Shown here: in pieces, positions 1 to 6,101 of the stretch
Numbering within the stretch: the first letter of the stretch is position 1
Layout of the letters: each line of letters starts with the position of its first letter
DNA from: Erythrobacter sp.
Lineage (GTDB): Bacteria; Pseudomonadota; Alphaproteobacteria; Sphingomonadales; Sphingomonadaceae
NCBI GenBank assembly: GCA_013214365.1
Contig: JABSPI010000027.1
Location: 1,870 to 14,161, forward strand
Direction of reading: 5' to 3'
Length of the DNA: 12,292 nt
Made by a program: the position numbers and the translations under genes
The notes under the pieces: model-generated
Databases searched by the model: none
What the model was told of the DNA's origin: nothing
What the model saw: the letters and a program-made list of their open reading frames with translations, nothing else

Positions 1-38
1 AGCGCACGCAATGCGCGCGCGGTCAAAAGCGTGTTCAT
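1..38 (-). CDS. N-terminus of an unidentified protein, cut by the window edge
   Basis: An ATG on the minus strand at 38-36 opens a frame that runs off the left edge and reads MNTLLTARALRA. An AGGA Shine-Dalgarno core lies 7 nt upstream. The start is only 40 bp after the stop of the His-rich DUF2946-like gene and on the same strand, so the two are probably co-transcribed. Only 12 residues are visible; a hydrophobic/basic start could be the beginning of a signal peptide. DUF2946 genes in related bacteria often sit beside TonB-dependent receptors, so an outer-membrane receptor is a reasonable guess, but nothing here proves it. Confidence 0.5.
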   Translation of the reverse strand, partial: MNTLLTARALRA

Positions 39-78
39 TGAAAATTCCTGATTGTCTGAAATGATTTGAAAGAAAATT

Positions 79-549
79 TCAGCTCAGGAGCGGGGGGCCA
101 CGGGCTTCATAAGCGGGAAAAGGCGGGCGCGTGGCAAGCGCGCGGATCGGGGTCATCATCGCCTCTTGCGCCCGTTCGCCCAGCGGGCCGAATTGCGCCA
201 ATTGTGGCGGCAGGGTCGGGCCACAGGCCGAACAGCACGATTGGCTGTCATGCGCGTCATGGGCGCTGTGCTGGCCCGGTTTGCCATTGTCACCCGCGCC
301 AGCATCGCCAACCGCACCGATTGCGCCCTCGGTCAGATTATGGCCCGAATGATCCGCAGCATGGTGTTGCGCATGATAGCCTGCATCATGGCCCATATGG
401 GCATGAGTGTTGGCATTGGCATGAGCATGGGCTGCATCCATTGGACCCCAGTCAAACGGCATGCATTCCGCACAGCCAAAGCTGGTGCGGATGGTGACCG
501 CTAATAAGACGAGGGTCAGAAATAATGGATGGCGTTTGTAACGGATCAT
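79..549 (-). CDS. His/Cys-rich exported protein, DUF2946-like
   Basis: A 156-residue protein of unknown function. Residues 1-25 form a basic-then-hydrophobic signal sequence (MIRYKRHPLFLTLVLLAVTI). The mature part begins with a Cys-x-x-Cys pair (C26, C29). Residues 41-70 hold about ten histidines in HAHANAN/HAHMGH-like clusters, with three more near 94-100. A CCSAC cluster follows at 105-109, and the C-terminus carries the ARGPP element (149-153) often seen at the end of DUF2946 proteins. The composition suggests periplasmic binding of a soft metal such as copper, which is inference. The ATG at 549 is chosen because it places the signal sequence at the N-terminus; another ATG at 603 would add 18 residues. 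Neither start has a convincing Shine-Dalgarno. The gene is followed after 40 bp by another on the same strand and is divergent from lysK. Confidence 0.72.
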   Translation of the reverse strand: MIRYKRHPLFLTLVLLAVTIRTSFGCAECMPFDWGPMDAAHAHANANTHAHMGHDAGYHAQHHAADHSGHNLTEGAIGAVGDAGAGDNGKPGQHSAHDAHDSQSCCSACGPTLPPQLAQFGPLGERAQEAMMTPIRALATRPPFPAYEARGPPLLS

Positions 550-604
550 ACGCTGCGCGGGCCCATAGCGCCTCGTGCCGGACCTGCAAAGCGGGCACGC
601 CATG

Positions 605-627
605 TTTGGCGTAAAATTGCGGCCAAA
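605..627. promoter_or_regulatory. Inverted repeat, possible operator between divergent genes
   Basis: TTTGGC (605-610) and its exact complement GCCAAA (622-627) are separated by an AT-rich 11-bp spacer. The site lies 56 bp upstream of the start of the His-rich DUF2946-like gene and 173 bp upstream of lysK, in the only non-coding space between them. The size and symmetry suit a dimeric repressor or a LysR-type (T-N11-A) regulator. The arms are only 6 bp, so chance is possible. The rest of the 250-bp gap (550-799) holds the hairpin at 694-728 and no gene that I can see. Confidence 0.3.
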
Positions 628-693
628 TCACCCCTGTGGCGGGTATAACGCGGTTCAGATGTCGAGGTCTAAGCGCATGATCGGCCTACATGC

Positions 694-728
694 GCAGCGC
701 GGCGGGGATCATGCCCCGCGCTGCTTTT
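694..728 (+). terminator. GC-rich hairpin with T-run in the lysK leader
   Basis: GCAGCGC...GGGG (694-707) can pair with CCCCGCGCTGC (714-724) across a 6-nt loop, with a 3-nt bulge on the 5' arm. TTTT follows at 725-728. This is the form of a rho-independent terminator reading toward lysK, yet no annotated gene precedes it on this strand. It ends about 70 bp before the lysK start, so it could be an attenuator in a long lysK leader or the end of a small unrecognised RNA. A possible -10 element, TATAAC, lies upstream at 644-649 without a good -35. The T-run is short. Confidence 0.35.
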
Positions 729-799
729 CGCGCTTGCAACATGGCCGACCTAGCGTAAAGCGAAAATCCGATACGAAATCACAAACCAAAAAGCTGATC

Positions 800-2407
800 A
801 TGACCGACACCAACCTTATCGAAACCGCACAAACCTCCAAGGCCTGGCCCTTTCAAGAGGCGCAGCGTCTGGCCAAACGGTTGCGCGGGCGAAAGGCTGA
901 GGGCGAACCGGTTTTGTTCGAAACCGGATATGGGCCCTCGGGCCTGCCGCATATCGGCACGTTTCAGGAAGTTTTGCGCACCACTCTGGTGCGCCGCGCT
1001 TACGAGGCGCTGACCGGCGAGCCCACCCGGCTGGTCGCGTTTAGCGATGATATGGATGGCCTGCGCAAAGTGCCGGGCAATGTTCCCAATAAAGAGCTGC
1101 TCGAAGCCAATTTGGGCAAGCCCTTGTCGCGCATCCCCAATCCGTTCGGGACCGAATATGAGAGCTTTTCAGCGCACAACAATGCGATGTTGCGCGCGTT
1201 TCTCGACCGGTTCGGGTTCGATTACGAATTCGTCAGTTCATCGGATCAATACAATTCGGGGGCGTTTGATGATGCGCTGCGCGGTGTGCTGCGCAATTTC
1301 GACGCGATCCAGGATATCATGCTGCCAACTCTGGGAGAGGAGCGGCGCAAGACTTATTCGCCGGTCATGCCGATCAGCCCGGCCACCGGCATTGTTCTGC
1401 AAGTGCCGATCGAAGTGGTCGATGCCGAGGCAGGGATCATCCGCTTCACCGATGAAGATGGCAGCGTGATCGAACAAAGCGCACTGTCTGGCATGTCCAA
1501 ATGCCAATGGAAGGTCGATTGGGCGATGCGCTGGGTCGCATTGGGCGTTGATTATGAAATGTACGGCAAGGATTTGACCGATAGCGGGGTGCAATCGGGC
1601 AAGATTGCGCGGGTTCTGGGCGGGAACAAGCCCGAGGGTCTGATTTATGAATTGTTCCTCGATGCCAAGGGCGAGAAGATTTCCAAGTCGAAAGGCAATG
1701 GCCTCTCGATTGAGGAATGGCTCGATTATGGCAGCGAGGAAAGCCTCGGATTTTACATCTTCGCCAACCCCAAAAGCGCCAAGCAATTGCATGCCGGCGT
1801 GATCCCCAAGGCGATTGATGATTACTGGCAATTCCGCGAAAGATTGGCCGAGCAGCCACTGGATAAGCAAATGGGCAATCCGGTGTGGCATTTGGCCCGC
1901 GCCAATGCCCGCTTTGACGGGCCCGATGCACCGGGTGCGGGCGATGGTCTGTCCGTGCCCTATTCGCTGCTGCTCAATCTGGTCAGCGTTCTTGGGCTTG
2001 AGGCGACGCCGGACAATCTTGCGGAATATGTGGCGAGCTATACCGGCGCGCCGGTCGATGATCCGGCTCTGGTGCAATTGGTTGAATGCGCGGTTCGCTA
2101 CAATCGTGATTTTGTCGCGCCGACACTGAAGAAACGCGCGCCCAGCGACAATGAAGCGGCGGCTTTGCGCGCGCTCGATGCGCAATTGGCCGATGTCGCG
2201 GCTGGTGCGAGCGCGGAAGATTTGCAGACTATGGTCTATGAAATCGGCAAAGATGAGGCGTACGGATTTGATAATCTGCGCGACTGGTTCCGGGCGCTAT
2301 ATGAAACGCTTCTGGGCAGCGAGCAGGGGCCGCGTATGGGCAGCTTTATCAAGCTTTACGGGGTGGAGCCCACGCGCAAATTGATCGCCGAGGCGCTCGC
2401 GCGCTGA
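800..2407 (+). CDS. lysK: Lysyl-tRNA synthetase, class I
   Basis: Cytoplasmic enzyme that charges tRNA-Lys with lysine using ATP. It is the class I (archaeal/alphaproteobacterial) type, not the class II LysS of E. coli. The 535-residue length fits the family. The class I nucleotide-binding signature is GPSGLPHIGTF (HIGT at 51-54) and the mobile loop is KISKS (293-297). The Rossmann catalytic core fills the first half and the helical anticodon-binding region the second. The frame is open 75 codons further upstream, to 575, but that stretch has atypical composition, lacks family similarity and spans the hairpin at 694-728. The ATG at 800 (MTDTNLIETAQ) is therefore preferred, although its Shine-Dalgarno is weak. 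It converges with the oxygenase gene, with 33 bp between stops and no clear terminator. Confidence 0.95.
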   Translation: MTDTNLIETAQTSKAWPFQEAQRLAKRLRGRKAEGEPVLFETGYGPSGLPHIGTFQEVLRTTLVRRAYEALTGEPTRLVAFSDDMDGLRKVPGNVPNKELLEANLGKPLSRIPNPFGTEYESFSAHNNAMLRAFLDRFGFDYEFVSSSDQYNSGAFDDALRGVLRNFDAIQDIMLPTLGEERRKTYSPVMPISPATGIVLQVPIEVVDAEAGIIRFTDEDGSVIEQSALSGMSKCQWKVDWAMRWVALGVDYEMYGKDLTDSGVQSGKIARVLGGNKPEGLIYELFLDAKGEKISKSKGNGLSIEEWLDYGSEESLGFYIFANPKSAKQLHAGVIPKAIDDYWQFRERLAEQPLDKQMGNPVWHLARANARFDGPDAPGAGDGLSVPYSLLLNLVSVLGLEATPDNLAEYVASYTGAPVDDPALVQLVECAVRYNRDFVAPTLKKRAPSDNEAAALRALDAQLADVAAGASAEDLQTMVYEIGKDEAYGFDNLRDWFRALYETLLGSEQGPRMGSFIKLYGVEPTRKLIAEALAR

Positions 2408-2440
2408 ACCGGGACGGGCGTTGGGTTTGGGCTGTAAAGC

Positions 2441-3109
2441 TTAGGTCCAGCGCCTCGTGCGGTACCATTTGGTGACGATGTATTTGGCCCCCTCGATCAC
2501 GGGGGTGCCGGCATGCATGGTGCCTTCATTGGGGCGACCATCGGGCAGGGCATTGTTCCAGATCAGCAGCACGCCGGGCTTGGGTTCGATCTTGATCCCG
2601 ATCTGGGTGAAATGGGTTTCACCGCCTTTTTCGACATCGTTGAGAAAGATCATTGTGGTCCAGCTGCGTTGACCGCCGCGCTTGCGCTCACCCTGCCAGT
2701 ATTTTTCAGTCGTATAAAACCAGTCATTGTGCGGTTTGAATTGTTGGCCGGGCAAATAGCGTTGGCCCTGGATCGCTTCGCCGAAGCTGGAATCGACGCC
2801 CAAAATATCATCGATCCGGCGCCCGATCCCCATCACAAACGGATCAGCGGGGTCGAGATCGCCAGAATAGCTGGTGCGGAACCCGCTGTCATAGTCGACC
2901 TCGTGCAGCGATGAGGGGCGCGCGGTCTGGTCAACCATCGCGCATAGCCGTTCACATTCCGCCTGGCTGAGGAAGTCTCCGACAGCGAACAATTCGGCAA
3001 TATCGGTGTCCACGCGGTACACGCCGGGATCGGCCGCGAGCCTTTTGCGCACCTGTTCGCCCAATTGGCGCAAGGCATCTTGATCAGGAACAGTTTCGGT
3101 ATTGCTCAT
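2441..3109 (-). CDS. Prolyl-4-hydroxylase-type 2OG-Fe(II) oxygenase
   Basis: A 222-residue Fe(II)/2-oxoglutarate dioxygenase of the P4Hc family. The double-stranded beta-helix core occupies the C-terminal half. The iron ligands are visible as H127-x-D129 (in FKPHNDWFY) and H199 (in GTMHAGTPV), and the 2-oxoglutarate anchor is K209 (GAKYIVTKWYR). Strands TTMIFLNDVEKGGETHF and PGVLLIWNN match the family pattern. Bacterial relatives hydroxylate prolyl residues of proteins or small substrates; the target here cannot be told. The start is uncertain. The ATG at 3109 has no Shine-Dalgarno, and a TTG at 3145 would add 12 residues but has none either. A promoter-like pair places transcription almost at the ATG, so the mRNA may be leaderless. 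The upstream neighbour ends with its own terminator, so this is probably a single-gene unit. Confidence 0.88.
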   Translation of the reverse strand: MSNTETVPDQDALRQLGEQVRKRLAADPGVYRVDTDIAELFAVGDFLSQAECERLCAMVDQTARPSSLHEVDYDSGFRTSYSGDLDPADPFVMGIGRRIDDILGVDSSFGEAIQGQRYLPGQQFKPHNDWFYTTEKYWQGERKRGGQRSWTTMIFLNDVEKGGETHFTQIGIKIEPKPGVLLIWNNALPDGRPNEGTMHAGTPVIEGAKYIVTKWYRTRRWT

Positions 3110-3117
3110 ATGCCAAG

Positions 3118-3145
3118 GGTCTAGCAATCCATCGGCTATGTGCAA
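3118..3145 (-). promoter_or_regulatory. Candidate promoter for the 2OG oxygenase gene
   Basis: Read on the minus strand, TTGCAC (3145-3140) and TAGACC (3123-3118) are spaced by 16 bp. The -10 ends 8 nt before the ATG at 3109, which would put the transcription start on or next to the start codon. That would explain the missing Shine-Dalgarno. The -10 match is poor, so this is tentative. Confidence 0.22.
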
Positions 3146-3187
3146 GAGCCAGCGCAGATCTGTGCCGGGAACAGTGGCACAGCATTG

Positions 3188-3222
3188 AAAAACCCCCGCG
3201 GGATCGCTCCTGCGGGGGTTTT
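3188..3222 (-). terminator. Rho-independent terminator of the RcnB-like gene
   Basis: AAAACCCCCGC (3189-3199) and GCGGGGGTTTT (3212-3222) are perfect inverted arms around a 12-nt loop. On the minus strand this gives a strong GC stem followed by TTTTT (complement of 3192-3188). It lies 47-80 bp past the stop of the Arg-rich RcnB-like gene. The symmetric A/T flanks would also allow plus-strand termination, but no plus-strand gene precedes it. Confidence 0.88.
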
Positions 3223-3268
3223 GCGGGTTTGGGCAAGGCGTGCGTTTGCGCGCGCCTATGCGATCGCT

Positions 3269-4357
3269 TCACCAGAAGAAATCATGGATCACATCGACCA
3301 CGCGGCCGCTGTAGATGTCGACCAGAATGACGTCATCATAATACCTCACCCAGCGATAGGGGCCATAGGCGGCGGGCAAACGGTAGGCCCACGGATCATG
3401 GATCCAATAGCGGTTGGTGAAGAACAGCCGGTCAAGGTAGAACCCGACATGGATCCGCGAATAATAGTGCGAGCGATAGGGCGCGTAATAATGGCCGATC
3501 CGATAGAGATTGCGATGCGCGCGGCGGTGGTGGCGCCAGTGATAGCGCCGGTCATTGCGCCATGCGTAACGGTCCCAGCGGCGGTAATCGCGTCGCCGTT
3601 CGGCGCGCCGTTCCACCCGGCGCCCGTCGCGATATCCGTCGCGATAGGCCCCGCGACGATCCGCCCGCCGCTCGCTGCGGCGTTCACTGCGCCGCTCTGT
3701 CCGGTCTTCGCGGCGTTCAGCCCGCCTGTCTCTGGCGATCCGGCGTTCGCGCGCGGTTCCGTTGCGATCGCCGCGATCTGCGCTGCGGCCAGTGCCGCGA
3801 TCTGCTACGCGATCGGCGCGGCGGTCACCGCGGCGCTCGGCCGTATCTGACCGGCGCTCTCCTCGGCGTTCCACTCTGTCCGCCCGGCGTTCGCTGCGGC
3901 GTTCGATCTGATCGCCTGCGCCGGGCCTTCCGCGACGATCGGCGCGGTCTGCGGCGCGGTCACCGCGGCTTTCAATTCGTCCCGCGCGCCGTTCTGCCTC
4001 GCGATTGATCCGGTCTGCGCGTCTTTCGGAGTTGCGATTGACCCGCTCGGAGCGGCGTTCAGAGCGACGCTCGCTGCGATTGCTGGTGGCGTTTGGATTA
4101 CCCTGGCGAGCGGCACGTGCGCTGCGTTCGCCGCGTGATGTTGGGCTGCGATAGCCGCGGTCTTCGCGTTCTGCGCTGCGGTTCTGGCGGTTGGCGCGTC
4201 GCTCCCCGCGACGATCCTGGCGCGATTGCTGCGCTGTGGAACTGGTCTCCACCGAACTTGCGCTTGATGCGGCCGCCGCCTCGGGCGGCGCGGCAAAAGC
4301 GAGGGCTAGGGCGAGAGCTGATAAAGCACTGCCCCGGAAAAACAGGGTTGCGTCCAT
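3269..4357 (-). CDS. Exported Arg-rich repeat protein with RcnB-like C-terminus
   Basis: A 362-residue protein. Residues 1-30 form a signal peptide (hydrophobic core ALSALALALAFAA, then PPEAAAA), so it is exported. Residues 46-260 are an extremely basic low-complexity region built from units such as RRSERRADR, VERRGERR and RRGDR, with alternating Arg-pairs and Asp/Glu. Residues 262-362 are rich in Tyr, Trp, His and Arg (WRNDRRYHWRHHRRAHRN, then RYWIHDPWAYRLP, YRWVRYYDDVILVDI and VVDVIHDFFW). They resemble RcnB, the periplasmic protein linked to nickel/cobalt homeostasis in E. coli. RcnB itself is only about 110 residues, so the Arg-rich stretch is a large insertion. GGAGG at 4368-4364, 6 nt before the ATG at 4357, fixes the start over the longer frame from 4387. 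It is followed by a strong terminator and is probably monocistronic. Metal binding is family inference only. Confidence 0.82.
   Translation of the reverse strand: MDATLFFRGSALSALALALAFAAPPEAAAASSASSVETSSTAQQSRQDRRGERRANRQNRSAEREDRGYRSPTSRGERSARAARQGNPNATSNRSERRSERRSERVNRNSERRADRINREAERRAGRIESRGDRAADRADRRGRPGAGDQIERRSERRADRVERRGERRSDTAERRGDRRADRVADRGTGRSADRGDRNGTARERRIARDRRAERREDRTERRSERRSERRADRRGAYRDGYRDGRRVERRAERRRDYRRWDRYAWRNDRRYHWRHHRRAHRNLYRIGHYYAPYRSHYYSRIHVGFYLDRLFFTNRYWIHDPWAYRLPAAYGPYRWVRYYDDVILVDIYSGRVVDVIHDFFW
3578..4222 (-). repeat. Degenerate Arg-rich coding repeat
   Basis: This stretch encodes residues 46-260 of the RcnB-like protein. It is made of short imperfect units of roughly 4-8 residues, with the pattern Arg-Arg-x-(Glu/Asp)-Arg-Arg. 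At DNA level the plus strand shows recurring cggcgttc, cgctgcggcg and cgcgg(c/t)c words. The low complexity keeps several other frames open, which produces long spurious ORFs on both strands. Such repeats can expand or contract between strains. Confidence 0.8.
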
Positions 4358-4363
4358 GATATG

Positions 4364-4368
4364 CCTCC
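4364..4368 (-). promoter_or_regulatory. Ribosome binding site deciding the RcnB-like start
   Basis: On the minus strand GGAGG lies 6 nt upstream of the ATG at 4357. The upstream in-frame start at 4387 has no comparable site and would bury the signal peptide behind ten extra residues. Confidence 0.8.
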
Positions 4369-4440
4369 AGTGTTGCCGCCCCACCACTTACGGCTCGATT
4401 GATGCGTTAAGTGTTTGTGCTGTCTAAACTTGGCTGGCTG

Positions 4441-4468
4441 AGCCTAATCTGAACCGCCCGTTTAGGCT
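4441..4468. repeat. Inverted repeat between divergent genes
   Basis: AGCCTAA (4441-4447) and TTAGGCT (4462-4468) are perfect 7-bp arms around a 14-bp centre. It lies in the 180-bp gap between the divergent RcnB-like gene (start 4357) and the PNPOx-like gene (start 4538), 84 bp from the former and 70 bp from the latter. It could be an operator or a hairpin. There is no T-run on either side, so a terminator is unlikely. Confidence 0.4.
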
Positions 4469-4470
4469 TA

Positions 4471-4500
4471 CGTTCATGTTTGGGGCATTTTTCCTGAACG
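4471..4500. repeat. Second inverted repeat in the same divergent gap
   Basis: CGTTCA (4471-4476) and TGAACG (4495-4500) are perfect 6-bp arms around an 18-bp centre. The repeat begins 3 bp after the repeat at 4441-4468 and ends 37 bp before the PNPOx-like start. It may be a regulatory site; the wide centre makes a hairpin less likely than a two-half-site operator. Confidence 0.3.
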
Positions 4501-4537
4501 CCTTGACCGCGGGCGCATATCCTCCAATGGCGTGATT

Positions 4538-5119
4538 ATGTTCGACACTCTCGATGATGTTCGCGCCGATCTGGCTGCGCGTTTGACCCGCGCGTCCAAG
4601 GATCGCAAATCGCCCATGCATGTGCCTGCGGTGATCACCAGCGATGTGGATGCGCGCGCTATGGTGCTGCGCGAATTTGACCGGCAGGATTGGGCTTTGC
4701 GGTTCCACACCGACACCCGCGCACCCAAGGTCGCCGCGATTGAAGCCGATCCGCGCATGGCGGTTTTGTTCTATGATAAAGGCGCCAAAATTCAGATCCG
4801 CGCGCGCGGCAACGGGGCGGTATTGCGCGATGCACCGATCACCGATGCGGCATGGGATAATGGCAGCAATTTTGCCCGCCGGTGCTATCTCGGCGATGGG
4901 CCTGGCACGCTCAGCGATGTGGCGACCTCTGGCCTGCCGGCTGAATTTGAAGGGGTTGAACCCAGCGACGAGCAGCTTGTCTCCGCCCGCGCCAATTTTG
5001 CGGTTGTGCGGATTGAACTGCGCGAACTGGACTGGCTCTACCTTGCCCATACCGGCCATGCCCGGGCACATTTTGCCCGCGAAGGCGATGAGTGGAACGG
5101 ACGCTGGATCTCGCCATGA
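4538..5119 (+). CDS. Pyridoxamine 5'-phosphate oxidase-family flavoprotein
   Basis: A 193-residue cytoplasmic protein with the split-barrel FMN-binding fold of PNPOx. Phosphate/FMN-site features are visible: ARAMVLREFD (39-48), then RFHTDTRAPKVAAIEADPR (55-73), which matches the family's 'F-x-T-x-x-x-S-x-K' strand and loop, then MAVLFYD and IQIRARGNG (85-93). The C-terminal HTGHARAHF...WNGRWISP (171-193) echoes the W-x-x-x-R-L-x-P end of true PdxH. PdxH uses this region to bind pyridoxal phosphate, but its exact residues are not fully matched. The protein may therefore act on another substrate or as a general-stress flavoprotein. The ATG at 4538 (MFDTLDDV) is preferred to a GTG at 4532; neither has a clear Shine-Dalgarno. 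It converges with the degenerate GGDEF gene, with 7 bp between stops and only a small CGCC-TTTA-GGCG hairpin there. Confidence 0.85.
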   Translation: MFDTLDDVRADLAARLTRASKDRKSPMHVPAVITSDVDARAMVLREFDRQDWALRFHTDTRAPKVAAIEADPRMAVLFYDKGAKIQIRARGNGAVLRDAPITDAAWDNGSNFARRCYLGDGPGTLSDVATSGLPAEFEGVEPSDEQLVSARANFAVVRIELRELDWLYLAHTGHARAHFAREGDEWNGRWISP

Positions 5120-5126
5120 CGCGCCT

Positions 5127-5897
5127 TTAGGCGGCGTTCCGAGTGCCCTTTTTAGCGGTTTGACCGCTAGGTGTGGGGGCATCGCGATCTTGGCCCGGCG
5201 CGGGCAGTAATTGCATCTCTTCCCAATCGCTTGCGCTCAGCACAGTGTCCTCGCCGCCGTTCTGGGCCGTGTTGAGGACAGCATGCGCACGGGCGTAAAG
5301 CGAGGTATTGGTTTCGCCTTCGCGGCGCTGCGCAACCCCGAAACTGGCGGTCAGGCGCATTCCTTCGCCCATTGCAGGTATCGGCGTCGTTCCCAGCGCT
5401 CGGATAAGTCTTTGGGCGATGGCATTTGCTTCTTTTTCGTTTGCGCCATCGACGTGAATGACAAACGAACCATCGGACGATGCCTCGATACCGGCGGGCG
5501 GATCGGTTTCGATAATATCGGTTGTGCGAGTGCCAGCGCGCATGATCCGGGCGACTTCTTTCACCGCTTCCTCGCGCGCGCTTTCGCCCCAGATCTGGCC
5601 CACTTGATTGAGGTGATCGATCCGTCCGTAGATCAAGGAGCCCAACCGGCTTTTCATTGCGGCCCGTTCGGCGGCGTTTTCGGCCAATTTGTCAAATGCG
5701 CCGCTCTGGATCAGGCCGGGCAGGGGGTTCGCTTGGCGACGGCGGCGGTCATAGATGCCCATCTTTGCCGCTGTGTGTAGCAGTTTTGCACGAAGGCCGG
5801 GAAAGAGCGCATATGCAGCGCACCCCGCCACCAGCAGCATGATCGCCGCCGTTACAAGAATTGTTTGCGCCCCGCCGCTGCTTGTTACAGCTTGCAT
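5127..5897 (-). CDS. Membrane-anchored protein with degenerate GGDEF domain
   Basis: A 256-residue protein. One transmembrane helix is seen at about 11-33 (QTILVTAAIMLLVAGCAAYALF). A basic linker follows (RRRR, 51-54), and residues 83-222 follow the diguanylate-cyclase fold: SLIYGRIDHLNQVGQIWGE where DxDxFKxxND normally sits, REEAVKEVARIMRAGTRTTDII as helix and strand, LTASFGVA (182-189) as the T-x-S-x-G-V/I-A strand, and LYARAHAVLNTAQNGGED (200-217) as the ALYxAKxxGxN helix. The catalytic GG(D/E)EF is replaced by SSDGSF (140-145), and the second metal-binding aspartate region is also altered. Cyclic di-GMP synthesis is therefore unlikely, and a sensory or scaffolding role is inferred. GGGGAG 6 nt upstream fixes the ATG at 5897. 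Upstream ATGs at 5903 and 5918 lack a usable site. Confidence 0.68.
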   Translation of the reverse strand: MQAVTSSGGAQTILVTAAIMLLVAGCAAYALFPGLRAKLLHTAAKMGIYDRRRRQANPLPGLIQSGAFDKLAENAAERAAMKSRLGSLIYGRIDHLNQVGQIWGESAREEAVKEVARIMRAGTRTTDIIETDPPAGIEASSDGSFVIHVDGANEKEANAIAQRLIRALGTTPIPAMGEGMRLTASFGVAQRREGETNTSLYARAHAVLNTAQNGGEDTVLSASDWEEMQLLPAPGQDRDAPTPSGQTAKKGTRNAA

Positions 5898-5903
5898 TGA
5901 CAT

Positions 5904-5909
5904 CTCCCC
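5904..5909 (-). promoter_or_regulatory. Ribosome binding site deciding the GGDEF-like start
   Basis: On the minus strand GGGGAG sits 6 nt before the ATG at 5897. It directly abuts another in-frame ATG at 5903, and it follows the ATG at 5918, so only 5897 has correct spacing. Confidence 0.75.
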
Positions 5910-5959
5910 TGTCGGCATTTTGTGCCAGAAGTCAGCGAAGTAGAGATGCCTGATATGTC

Positions 5960-5976
5960 GTTAAATTGGTGTAAAC
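5960..5976 (-). promoter_or_regulatory. CtrA-box-like site upstream of the GGDEF-like gene
   Basis: The minus strand reads GTTTA-CACCAAT-TTAAC. This is one base from the alphaproteobacterial CtrA consensus TTAA-N7-TTAA(C). It lies 62-79 bp upstream of the ATG at 5897, in the divergent gap with the tautomerase gene. CtrA controls cell-cycle and motility genes, including many GGDEF genes, in this class. It is a single site with one mismatch, so the assignment is tentative. Confidence 0.3.
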
Positions 5977-6101
5977 TTACGCGCATATGACCCGCGCATT
6001 CCAATTCGCGCCCATTTGGCGCATGCGCATGCGTGTCCTGCTTGGCGGGGTGGGGGATTGGCTATAGACGCCCTATGCATATTGATTTTGCGGAGGGAAG
6101 A

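Noticed and set aside
66..497. Plus-strand ORFs opposite the His-rich gene
   Set aside because: They owe their length to the antisense of His/Ala-rich codons (Cys/His/Arg-rich nonsense); no start signal.
575..799. 75-codon N-terminal extension of lysK
   Set aside because: The open frame runs through the terminator-like hairpin, lacks family similarity and has no ribosome binding site; the family normally starts near 800.
1238..2185. 315-codon minus-strand ORF inside lysK
   Set aside because: Antisense of a well-supported synthetase gene; no family motifs.
3140..3850. 236-codon plus-strand Ala/Pro/Ile-rich ORF
   Set aside because: It overlaps a terminator and the Arg-rich repeat of the opposite gene; the frame is open because of repeat composition.
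3805..4296. Minus-strand alternative-frame ORFs across the Arg-rich repeat
   Set aside because: Frame-shifted readings of the repeat, without signal peptide or ribosome binding site.
4424..5182. 252-codon minus-strand ORF opposite the PNPOx-like gene
   Set aside because: Shadow of a conserved gene; no recognisable domain.
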